DNA from: Prevotellaceae bacterium UBA1746
GTDB taxonomy: Bacteria; Bacteroidota; Bacteroidia; Bacteroidales; Bacteroidaceae
Direction of reading: 5' to 3'
DNA length: 19,119 bases
Assembly: GCA_905369775.1 (NCBI GenBank)
Contig: CAJPJR010000037.1
Coordinates: forward strand, 1 to 19,119
Below the pieces are notes generated by a model that saw only the letters and a program-made list of their open reading frames with translations, was not told the DNA's origin and ran no database searches. Shown here piece after piece: positions 6,358 to 12,199 of the stretch; within the stretch, counting starts at the first letter, position 1, and each line of letters begins with the position of its first letter. The position numbers and the translations under genes were made by a program.

Positions 6358-7158
6358 ATGATTTATCTGAAGACAGAAGAAGAAATCGACCTGTTGCGCG
6401 CTGCCAATCGTTTGGTAAGCGCAACACTGGCCGAGGTCGCCAAAATTGTGAAGCCGGGTGTGTCCGTTAAACAACTGGACACCTTGGCCGAGCAATACAT
6501 TCGTGATCATGGTGCCACGCCCACCTTCAAAGGTTTTCCCGCCGACATTCCCGGAGCCGAACCTTTCCCCGGTAGCATCTGTGCCTCGATAAACGAATGT
6601 GTGGTACACGGCCTGCCGGACGATCGCGAGCTTCGTGATGGCGACATCATTTCCGTCGACTGCGGAACTTTCCTCAACGGATTTTGTGGCGACTCCGCCT
6701 ACACTTTCTGTGTGGGAGAAGTGCGCGACGAAGTCAAGCAATTGCTTCGTGTCACGAAGGAAAGCCTCTATAAGGGGATCGAGGTTGCTCTACCGGGGCG
6801 TCGTATCGGTGATATTGGCGCCGCCGTGCAAGATCATTGCGAACAACACGGCTATGGTGTGGTAAAGGAATTCACCGGTCACGGCATTGGTCGTGAGATG
6901 CACGAAGATCCTGCGGTGCCCAATTACGGACATCGAGGGTCAGGTAAGCAAATCAAGAACGGCCTCTGCATCGCGATCGAACCGATGATCACCCTGGGCA
7001 AACCGTCCATCGGTCTCTTACCCGATCGTTGGGGTATCATCACGATGGATCGTCTCCCGGCCGCCCATTTCGAGCACACCATTGCCATTCATCACGGCAA
7101 ACCCGAAATTCTTTCGACGTTCGAAGACATAGAACGAGTGGAAGGACATCTCTATTAA
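6358..7158 (+). CDS. map: Methionine aminopeptidase, type I
   Basis: This 266-residue cytosolic enzyme removes the initiator methionine from new proteins. All five metal ligands of the family can be placed: Asp101 (SVDCGTF), Asp112 (GDSAYTF), His175 (FTGHGIG), Glu208 (AIEPMI) and Glu239 (HFEHTIA). The substrate-contacting His84 (VVHGLPDD) and His182 (MHEDPAV) are also present. There is no N-terminal extension, which marks the type Ia form. The gene follows secY by 21 bases and precedes infA by four, so it is co-expressed with the translation machinery it serves. The C-terminus ends RVEGHLY. No defect is visible. Confidence 0.98.
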   Translation: MIYLKTEEEIDLLRAANRLVSATLAEVAKIVKPGVSVKQLDTLAEQYIRDHGATPTFKGFPADIPGAEPFPGSICASINECVVHGLPDDRELRDGDIISVDCGTFLNGFCGDSAYTFCVGEVRDEVKQLLRVTKESLYKGIEVALPGRRIGDIGAAVQDHCEQHGYGVVKEFTGHGIGREMHEDPAVPNYGHRGSGKQIKNGLCIAIEPMITLGKPSIGLLPDRWGIITMDRLPAAHFEHTIAIHHGKPEILSTFEDIERVEGHLY

Positions 7159-7162
7159 GATC

Positions 7163-7381
7163 ATGGCAAAACAAACTGCAATTGAACAGGACGGAACCAT
7201 CGTCGAAGCATTGAGCAACGCGATGTTCCGTGTAGAGTTAGAGAACGGTCATCCCATCACCGCCCACATTTCCGGCAAGATGCGCATGCACTACATCAAA
7301 ATCTTGCCCGGCGACAAAGTGAAGGTGGAGATGAGCCCTTACGATCTGTCGAAAGGCAGAATCGTGTTCCGATACAAATAA
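7163..7381 (+). CDS. infA: Translation initiation factor IF-1
   Basis: The 72-residue product is exactly the family length. It is a single OB-fold: MAKQTAIEQDGTIVEALSNA, then FRVELENGHPITAHISGKMR, the MHYIKILPGDKVKVEMSPYD segment and the end SKGRIVFRYK. IF-1 binds the 30S A site during initiation and cooperates with IF-2 and IF-3. The gene starts four bases after map and is followed 14 bases later by rpmJ. The order map-infA-rpmJ is conserved in Bacteroidetes. Nothing is unusual. Confidence 0.98.
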   Translation: MAKQTAIEQDGTIVEALSNAMFRVELENGHPITAHISGKMRMHYIKILPGDKVKVEMSPYDLSKGRIVFRYK

Positions 7382-7395
7382 TACACACCCCAGAT

Positions 7396-7512
7396 ATGAA
7401 GACAAGAGCATCCTTGAAGAAGCGCACTCCCGACAGCAAGATCGTACGTCGTAAGGGTCGCCTCTATGTGATCAACAAGAAGAACCCTAAGTTCAAGACT
7501 CGTCAGGGTTAA
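7396..7512 (+). CDS. rpmJ: 50S ribosomal protein bL36 (L36), cysteine-free form
   Basis: This 38-residue gene reads MKTRASLKKRTPDSKIVRRK, then GRLYVINKKNPKFKTRQG and a TAA at 7510-7512. The MKxRASxKK start, IVRRKGRLYVI core and NPKFKxRQG end identify bL36. The usual form carries a CxxC...CxxxH zinc site; here there is no cysteine and no histidine, so this is the zinc-independent type. bL36 is a small late-assembling protein near the 23S helix 89-91 junction. It sits between infA and rpsM, its standard position. Confidence 0.95.
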   Translation: MKTRASLKKRTPDSKIVRRKGRLYVINKKNPKFKTRQG

Positions 7513-7538
7513 TCCAAAGCAAAACATCAAATAAGTAT

Positions 7539-7919
7539 ATGGCAATAAGAATTGTTGGTGTCGATTTACCTCAGAACAAGCGAGGTGAAATCGCCTTGAC
7601 CTATATTTTCGGTATCGGTCGCAGCAGCTCGGCAAAGATTCTCGACAAAGCCGGCATTGACAGAGACATCAAAGTAAAGGACTGGACGGACGATCAGGCC
7701 GCCAAGATCCGCGAAATCATCGGTGCAGAGTTCAAGGTCGAAGGTGACCTTCGTTCTGAGGTACAGCTGAACATCAAGCGCCTCATGGACATCGGCTGCT
7801 ACCGTGGTATCCGTCACCGTATTGGTCTTCCTCTTCGTGGTCAGAGCACCAAGAACAACGCCCGCACGCGTAAGGGCCGCAAGAAGACCGTTGCAAACAA
7901 GAAGAAGGCAACTAAATAA
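7539..7919 (+). CDS. rpsM: 30S ribosomal protein uS13 (S13)
   Basis: The 126 residues include the N-terminal MAIRIVGVDLPQNKRGEIAL, the helix-two-turn-helix region with IFGIGRSSSAKILDKAGI and the C-terminal CYRGIRHRIGLPLRGQSTKN. A lysine/arginine-rich tail reaches toward the P-site tRNA. uS13 lies in the head of the 30S subunit and forms intersubunit bridges with uL5. The family length is 115-127, and the end KKTVANKKKATK is usual for Bacteroidetes. It begins the alpha-operon-like part of the cluster, 26 bases after rpmJ, with no promoter visible at the junction. Confidence 0.98.
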   Translation: MAIRIVGVDLPQNKRGEIALTYIFGIGRSSSAKILDKAGIDRDIKVKDWTDDQAAKIREIIGAEFKVEGDLRSEVQLNIKRLMDIGCYRGIRHRIGLPLRGQSTKNNARTRKGRKKTVANKKKATK

Positions 7920-7928
7920 TAAGTGACT

Positions 7929-8318
7929 ATGGCAAAGAAAAATGTCTCTGCAAAAAAGCGTAACGTAAAGGTTGACGCACAAGGCCAGCTGCACGTTCAC
8001 AGCTCCTTCAACAACATCATCGTATCGCTCGCCAACAGCGAAGGCCAGATCATCTCTTGGTCGAGTGCCGGTAAGATGGGTTTCCGCGGTTCGAAGAAGA
8101 ACACGCCCTACGCTGCTCAAACCGCAGCACAAGATTGCGCCAAAGTGGCTTATGATCTCGGCCTACGCAAGGTGAAAGCCTACGTCAAGGGACCCGGTAA
8201 CGGTCGTGAAAGCGCCATCCGCGCTTGCCACGGTGCCGGTATCGAAGTAACCGAAATCATCGACGTTACTCCGCTTCCCCACAACGGTTGCCGTCCTCCC
8301 AAGCGCCGTCGCGTATAA
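7929..8318 (+). CDS. rpsK: 30S ribosomal protein uS11 (S11)
   Basis: ATG at 7929 gives 129 residues. Family blocks are HVHSSFNNIIVSLANSEGQI, SWSSAGKMGFRGSKKNTPYA, KAYVKGPGNGRESAIRA and the C-terminal IDVTPLPHNGCRPPKRRRV. uS11 forms the platform of the 30S subunit near the E-site codon. A GTG at 7923 is in frame and would add only two residues; ATG is preferred because the MAKK start is usual for the family. After the stop there is a 104-base structured spacer before rpsD, much longer than its neighbours. Confidence 0.98.
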   Translation: MAKKNVSAKKRNVKVDAQGQLHVHSSFNNIIVSLANSEGQIISWSSAGKMGFRGSKKNTPYAAQTAAQDCAKVAYDLGLRKVKAYVKGPGNGRESAIRACHGAGIEVTEIIDVTPLPHNGCRPPKRRRV

Positions 8319-8338
8319 ACTCACCGAAGGCCTCGTCC

Positions 8339-8379
8339 CAAGCCCACCGCGTTGCCCATCGGGCGCGGGGTGTCGCTTG
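8339..8379 (+). promoter_or_regulatory. Possible structured RNA leader before rpsD
   Basis: The 104-base gap between rpsK and rpsD contains a nested hairpin. Outer stem: CAAGC (8339-8343) with GCTTG (8375-8379). Then CACC (8345-8348) pairs with GGTG (8369-8372), GC (8349-8350) with GC (8365-8366), and GCCC (8354-8357) with GGGC (8361-8364), closing an ATC loop. An alternative inner pairing is CCGC (8347-8350) with GCGG (8365-8368). No T run follows, so it is not a standard terminator. uS4 represses its own mRNA in Escherichia coli and Bacillus, with unrelated leader sequences. A similar role here is inference. Confidence 0.4.
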
Positions 8380-8422
8380 AGCAGGCGTCGAATCACGAAT
8401 CAACCATTCAAGCAAAACAAAT

Positions 8423-9016
8423 ATGGCAAGATATACAGGTCCTAAGGTACGCCTTTCTCGTAAGTTCGGCGAAGACATCTTCGGCAACACGACCAAGCGC
8501 ATGCAAGGACGCAACCAGAACGTACGTCGTCGCAAGACCTCTGAATACGGCATCATGCTCGCTGAGAAGCAGAAGGCTAAGTACACCTACGGTGTGCTCG
8601 AGAAGCAGTTCCGCAATCTCTTCGACAAGGCAGCCAAGTCCAGCGGTATCACCGGTGAGATCCTCCTCCAGAGCCTCGAATGCCGTCTCGACAACGTCGT
8701 TTACCGCCTCGGCATTGCCCCCACTCGTGCAGCCGCCCGTCAGCTTGTCAACCACAAGCACATCACGGTCGACGGTCGTGTGGTGAACATTGCCTCGTTC
8801 AGCGTAAAGCCCGGCCAAATCGTAGCCGTTCGCGAGAAGTCGAAGTCTCTCGAAGTCATCGCCGACGCGCTCGCCGGTTTCAACCACTCCAAGTATCCCT
8901 GGATCGAATGGGACGAAAGCACCAAGTCCGGTAAGCTCCTCCACAAGCCCGAACGTGCTGACATTCCTGAGAACATCAAGGAACAGTTGATTGTCGAGCT
9001 CTACTCTAAGAACTAA
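8423..9016 (+). CDS. rpsD: 30S ribosomal protein uS4 (S4) with an altered N-terminal loop
   Basis: The product has 197 residues and is clearly uS4. It starts MARYTGPKVRLSRKFGEDIF and continues with KTSEYGIMLAEKQKAKYTYG, GVLEKQFRNLFDKA, the S4 RNA-binding domain (LECRLDNVVYRLGIAPTRAA, HKHITVDGRVVNIASFSV) and the ending KEQLIVELYSKN. uS4 nucleates 30S assembly on the 5' domain of 16S rRNA and helps mRNA unwinding at the entry channel. Oddly, residues 22-37 read NTTKRMQGRNQNVRRR, where the family normally has a longer loop with a P-G-x-H-G core. The loop is about five residues shorter than I expect for relatives. The frame is intact on both sides, so this looks like real divergence rather than a frameshift. 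Confidence 0.96.
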   Translation: MARYTGPKVRLSRKFGEDIFGNTTKRMQGRNQNVRRRKTSEYGIMLAEKQKAKYTYGVLEKQFRNLFDKAAKSSGITGEILLQSLECRLDNVVYRLGIAPTRAAARQLVNHKHITVDGRVVNIASFSVKPGQIVAVREKSKSLEVIADALAGFNHSKYPWIEWDESTKSGKLLHKPERADIPENIKEQLIVELYSKN

Positions 9017-9034
9017 TTCATAACACGATTTTTC

Positions 9035-10027
9035 ATGGCGATATTAGCATTCCAAAAACCCGACAAAGTGGTAATGCTCGAGAACGACGCCAAGAACGGA
9101 AAATTCGAATTCCGTCCTTTGGAACCCGGTTTCGGCACCACCGTCGGCAATGCTCTACGTCGCATCCTGCTCTCCTCGCTCGAAGGTTTCGCCATCTGCG
9201 CCATCAAGATTGACGGCGTCGAACACGAATTTGCCTCTGTGCCCGGCGTGAAGGAAGACGTAACCAACATCATTCTCAAGTTGAAGCAAGTTCGCTTCAA
9301 ACAATTAGTAGAAGAATTCGAGACTGAGAAAGCAAGTATCACCATTTCGAACTCCACGGAGTTCAAAGCAGGTGACATTGGCAAACAGCTGTCCGGTTTT
9401 GAGGTCCTCAATCCCGAACTCACTATTTGTCACTTGGATTCCAAAGCCACGATGACGATCGAAGTTACGATCAACAAGGGTCGCGGATATGTTCCCGCTG
9501 ATGAAAATCGCGAGTTCTGCACCGATGTCAACGTAATTCCCATCGATTCTATTTACACCCCCATCCGTAATGTCAAGTACGCTGTCGAGCCTTTCCGCGT
9601 GGAGCAGAAGACCGACTACGACAAGCTGGTACTCGACGTAACTACGGACGGTTCCATTCACCCGAAGGATGCACTGAAGGAAGCTGCGAAGATCCTCATC
9701 TATCACTTCATGCTCTTCTCCGACGAGAAGATCACCGTCGACGACGCTCCCGACGCCGACAACGAAGAGTTCGACGAGGAAGTGCTTCACATGCGTCAGT
9801 TGCTCAAGACCAAACTCCTCGACATGAACCTTTCGGTTCGCGCCCTCAACTGTTTGAAGGCCGCAGACGTCGAAACCTTGGGCGACCTCGTTCAGTACAA
9901 CAAGAACGATCTCTTGAAGTTCCGCAACTTCGGTCGGAAATCGCTCACGGAGCTTGATGATTTGCTCGAGAGTCTGAATCTGTCGTTTGGAACCGACATC
10001 AGCAAATACAAATTGGACAAGGACTGA
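9035..10027 (+). CDS. rpoA: DNA-directed RNA polymerase subunit alpha
   Basis: The 330-residue protein has both alpha domains. The N-terminal assembly domain (about 1-235) contains FEFRPLEPGFGTTVGNALRR and ILLSSLEGFAICAIKIDGV, and later NKGRGYVPADENR. After an acidic linker (DDAPDADNEEFDEE, about 240-253) comes the helix-hairpin-helix C-terminal domain with LNCLKAADVETLGDLVQYNK and FRNFGRKSLTELDDLLESLN. Two alpha subunits scaffold beta and beta', and the C-terminal domain contacts activators and promoter DNA. The gene lies 18 bases after rpsD, its conserved neighbour, and ends at a hairpin in front of rplQ. Length and domains are normal. Confidence 0.98.
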   Translation: MAILAFQKPDKVVMLENDAKNGKFEFRPLEPGFGTTVGNALRRILLSSLEGFAICAIKIDGVEHEFASVPGVKEDVTNIILKLKQVRFKQLVEEFETEKASITISNSTEFKAGDIGKQLSGFEVLNPELTICHLDSKATMTIEVTINKGRGYVPADENREFCTDVNVIPIDSIYTPIRNVKYAVEPFRVEQKTDYDKLVLDVTTDGSIHPKDALKEAAKILIYHFMLFSDEKITVDDAPDADNEEFDEEVLHMRQLLKTKLLDMNLSVRALNCLKAADVETLGDLVQYNKNDLLKFRNFGRKSLTELDDLLESLNLSFGTDISKYKLDKD

Positions 10028-10054
10028 TCGCACAGCTTTCCGTTGTGACCGATC
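10026..10054 (+). other. Hairpin between rpoA and rplQ
   Basis: GATCG (10026-10030) and CACA (10031-10034) pair with TGTG (10044-10047) and CGATC (10050-10054), leaving a nine-base loop and a two-base bulge. The stem begins inside the rpoA stop codon and lies in the 60-base spacer. No T run follows. It might protect the upstream mRNA or set the ratio of rpoA to rplQ. This is inference. Confidence 0.35.
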
Positions 10055-10087
10055 AATCAACTATCCCATTCAAACAAAAGTACACAA

Positions 10088-10576
10088 ATGAGACACAATA
10101 AGAAATTCAACCATCTCAGTCGTACTGCTTCTCACCGTGCGTCCATGCTCGCTAACATGGCCGTTTCGCTGATCAAGCACAAAAGAATCACTACGACTGT
10201 CGCAAAGGCAAAGGCGCTGAAGAAGTACGTCGAGCCCCTTATCACCAAGTCGAAGCAAGACACCACCAACAGTCGTCGTGTAGTCTTCTCCTACCTCAAA
10301 GATAAGTACGCCGTTACCGAACTCTTCAAGGAAGTCAGCGTAAAGGTCGCAGATCGCCCCGGTGGTTACACCCGCATCATCAAGACCGGTTTCCGCGCCT
10401 GCGATGCCGCCCCGATGTGCTTCATCGAGTTGGTTGATTACAACGAGCACATGGCCAAAACCGAAAAGAAGGCCAAGCGAACTCGTCGTTCCAAGAAGGC
10501 CGCTGCCGCTCCCGAAGCAGAAGCCGGCCAAGCCCCCGTTGCAGAAACGGCGGAAACTGCAGAAGCTGCAGAATAA
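10088..10576 (+). CDS. rplQ: 50S ribosomal protein bL17 (L17) with an alanine/glutamate-rich tail
   Basis: The 162 residues consist of a normal bL17 core (about 1-125) and a low-complexity tail. The core begins MRHNKKFNHLSRTASHRASM, includes LANMAVSLIKHKRITTTVAK and DRPGGYTRIIKTGFRACDAA, and ends at the MCFIELVDYN segment. The tail is first basic (KTEKKAKRTRRSKKAAAA) and then acidic and alanine-rich (PEAEAGQAPVAETAETAEAAE in two parts: PEAEAGQAPV and AETAETAEAAE). bL17 surrounds the tunnel exit on the 50S subunit. Many bacteria lack such a tail, though Bacteroidetes often have one. The gene closes the ribosomal cluster and is followed by a strong terminator. Confidence 0.97.
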   Translation: MRHNKKFNHLSRTASHRASMLANMAVSLIKHKRITTTVAKAKALKKYVEPLITKSKQDTTNSRRVVFSYLKDKYAVTELFKEVSVKVADRPGGYTRIIKTGFRACDAAPMCFIELVDYNEHMAKTEKKAKRTRRSKKAAAAPEAEAGQAPVAETAETAEAAE

Positions 10577-10599
10577 TTCAGCCACATACTTATTTCCCC

Positions 10600-10632
10600 A
10601 TCCCCGCTCCCGCCAGGAGCGGGGATTTTTTT
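10600..10632 (+). terminator. Intrinsic terminator of the ribosomal cluster
   Basis: A perfect 11-base stem, ATCCCCGCTCC (10600-10610) and GGAGCGGGGAT (10616-10626), encloses the loop CGCCA. It runs into seven T residues (10626-10632). It lies 23 bases after the rplQ stop and clearly ends the long ribosomal transcript. Confidence 0.95.
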
Positions 10633-10696
10633 GTCTCCTCAGGCGGTGTAACCTCTCCAAATTATGGGAGTAAGTCACATTCTTATCGGTCAGCTA

Positions 10697-10727
10697 TTTG
10701 TCAGCGGGTAGAAAAGTGATAACTTTG
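10697..10727 (+). promoter_or_regulatory. Bacteroidetes-type promoter for the secreted protein gene at 10749
   Basis: TTTG at 10697-10700, a 19-base spacer, then TAACTTTG at 10720-10727. This matches the -33/-7 consensus of the primary sigma factor in Bacteroidetes (TTTG, 19-21 bases, TAnnTTTG) at every fixed position. The ATG is 21 bases after the -7 box, so the leader would be short. It lies after the ribosomal terminator and starts a new unit. Confidence 0.85.
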
Positions 10728-10748
10728 CCACCACTTATTATTCATACT

Positions 10749-11240
10749 ATGTCAAAATACCTCTTTTTGTTCCTTGCCGTGTTCTTCTCTCTGGGAGCAC
10801 GCGCACAGTTTTCTCAGTTTATGACTGAGTACAAACCCGCCGAGCTTTCTGCGCCTCGCTATTCATCTGTTCCGCGGTACACGCCGAGTTACGATTCCGG
10901 CGAGTATTCCCAGTACTTCACCCACTATTCAGCTCCTGTCTTGCGTTCAAAGCGAACACTGAGCTTAGAGACATACGATCTCTTGCACGATCGCGTTTGC
11001 AAATCCCAAGTCATCGAATATGCGTATTCCGATGGCTCAGTAGAATATACCTGCACGTACATCCAGCAACCTAACGGCCAGTGGGTATATATCAACGGCA
11101 AGCTGGATTCGCTGAGCGATTTATGCTATCGGATGCGCAATAGCCGTAACCCGGACCAAGGCATCATCAACTACTACACGCAATTGCAAAAGTACGTCAC
11201 TTACTATTGGCAGGGCAATGGCACAATGTACGTTTGGTGA
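10749..11240 (+). CDS. Small secreted protein of unknown function
   Basis: I do not recognise this 163-residue protein. Residues 1-19 (MSKYLFLFLAVFFSLGARA) form a clear signal peptide with an A-R-A cleavage site before QFSQF. The mature part is rich in tyrosine and serine, for example YTPSYDSGEYSQYFTHY. It later contains VEYTCTYIQQPNGQWVYING and an ending YVTYYWQGNGTMYVW. Two cysteines (CKSQ and YTCTY) could form a disulfide, with a third in LCYRM. There is no lipobox and no membrane segment after the signal peptide, so it is probably periplasmic or secreted. It has its own strong promoter. ATG at 10749 is chosen because the signal peptide starts there; an earlier in-frame TTG lies within the promoter. 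Confidence 0.75.
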   Translation: MSKYLFLFLAVFFSLGARAQFSQFMTEYKPAELSAPRYSSVPRYTPSYDSGEYSQYFTHYSAPVLRSKRTLSLETYDLLHDRVCKSQVIEYAYSDGSVEYTCTYIQQPNGQWVYINGKLDSLSDLCYRMRNSRNPDQGIINYYTQLQKYVTYYWQGNGTMYVW

Positions 11241-11370
11241 GCAATATATTCGCTCGCAGCACGCTTCCTCTCGTCTTTCTCCCGCCCGCTGTGGTCGTGG
11301 AAAGGGCTTCAAATTTAAGTGCCATCGCTTTGTATAGCGCAACAGTCTCACTTGTAGAGTCATTTCTCCC

Positions 11371-11727
11371 ATGGACATCCAAATCCTCCGCGCCGTCGTC
11401 CACTATACGCTCCATTTCGTAGCCCCCCTGCTCCTTGCACTGTTGTTTTTCCCCGACGGCAAACGGTGCAAAGCCTACTTCATCATGTTAGCCACCATGG
11501 TGGTCGATCTCGACCACCTCTTGGCCACGCCCGTCTTCGCGCCCCACCGCATGAGCATCGGCTTTCATCCGCTCCATTCCTATCCCGCCATCGCCCTCTA
11601 CGTCGTGTTGTGTTGCCTCCCTTACGGCCGCCGACGTTACCTCCCCTGGTGGGGTAGAGCAGTAGCCATCGCGCTGCTCTTTCACATGATCACCGATTGG
11701 CAAGACTACATGTTGTGGCCGCACTGA
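11371..11727 (+). CDS. Small membrane protein of the DUF6122 type
   Basis: The 118 residues contain about four hydrophobic segments (for example FVAPLLLALLFF, YPAIALYVVLCCLPY and AVAIALLFHMI) and several polar residues that recur in Bacteroidetes DUF6122 proteins as I remember them. These are an early VVHYTLHF, then MVVDLDHLLATPVF, SIGFHPLHSYPA and HMITDWQDY. Histidines and aspartates near the membrane surface resemble the arrangement in YdjM-like membrane hydrolases, but no activity is established. It lies 130 bases after the secreted protein gene. No clear promoter was found in that gap. A long hairpin 77 bases downstream probably ends its transcript. The family assignment is from memory of the motif pattern. 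Confidence 0.8.
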   Translation: MDIQILRAVVHYTLHFVAPLLLALLFFPDGKRCKAYFIMLATMVVDLDHLLATPVFAPHRMSIGFHPLHSYPAIALYVVLCCLPYGRRRYLPWWGRAVAIALLFHMITDWQDYMLWPH

Positions 11728-11803
11728 CCCAGATTCGCGCCCTTCGCTCCCACTTGTTCCGCCGCCCGGCGCCCGTTTTGCTCCGCGCTCCACAGCGCAC
11801 TCC

Positions 11804-11864
11804 AAAAATACCGCTGCTTTTCCGCGAAATCCCCCATGATTTGCGAAAAAGCAGCGGTGTTTTT
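11804..11864. terminator. Very long hairpin, probable bidirectional terminator
   Basis: Left arm 11804-11831 and right arm 11838-11864 pair almost fully: AAAAA with TTTTT, a T-G wobble, ACCGCTGCTTTT with AAAAGCAGCGGT, one C/A mismatch, CGC with GCG, a bulged G, then AAATC with GATTT. The loop is six bases (11832-11837). Poly-A and poly-T ends allow termination in both directions. It follows the DUF6122-type gene by 77 bases. The stem of about 26 pairs is far longer than the other terminators here, so it could also be a dispersed repeat element. Confidence 0.65.
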
Positions 11865-12129
11865 GTGTCCAGCGCGCAAGTTCAGGAGCGGCATGCGAAG
11901 CCCCATGCAGGCAGACGCGTCGAAACACGCACCTTCTCGCCCCGTTTCGCGCCACAGGTTGTCCGTTTCCGGCCGTTTCCGACGCGCTGAAGCATTCCGT
12001 CGGCCTCTTGTCGTATATTCTGCCGCCGACCGGGCAGAAAGATGCTCTACCGCAAAACAACAACGCGAATGCCGCGCACTCCACGCCGACGGTTCGCGTC
12101 GAAACCGCCCCCATTCCCCCCGAAAGCCC

Positions 12130-12168
12130 AAAAAAGCCCGTCGATGCAGCAGCGTCGACGGGCTTTTT
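12130..12168 (-). terminator. Intrinsic terminator of the peptidase gene
   Basis: Perfect 14-base stem: AAAAAGCCCGTCGA (12131-12144) with TCGACGGGCTTTTT (12155-12168), loop TGCAGCAGCG. Read on the minus strand, it lies 31 bases after the peptidase stop and ends in six T residues. The poly-A/poly-T symmetry means it could also stop transcripts arriving on the plus strand. Confidence 0.92.
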
Positions 12169-12199
12169 CGTAGAGTAGGGCAGCGACTGCCCACGTTTT

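Larger units (their letters stand above)
11728..12199 (+). other. Gene-poor convergent intergenic region
   Basis: These 472 bases separate the DUF6122-type gene from the 3' end of the oppositely oriented peptidase gene. Frames are open on both strands, but their translations are arginine- and serine-rich with no recognisable motif, which is expected of non-coding GC-rich DNA. The region holds a very long hairpin at 11804-11864 and a terminator at 12131-12168. Between them (11865-12130) I see no promoter, repeat unit or RNA gene. It may contain decayed gene sequence, but no homology can be shown from sequence reading. Confidence 0.6.

Noticed and set aside
11488..12194. Two overlapping minus-strand frames covering the gene-poor region
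   Set aside because: Their translations are dominated by Arg, Ala and Ser, cross two terminator hairpins and part of the DUF6122-type gene, and show no motif. The part over the long hairpin may recur in other genomes only because the hairpin is repetitive.
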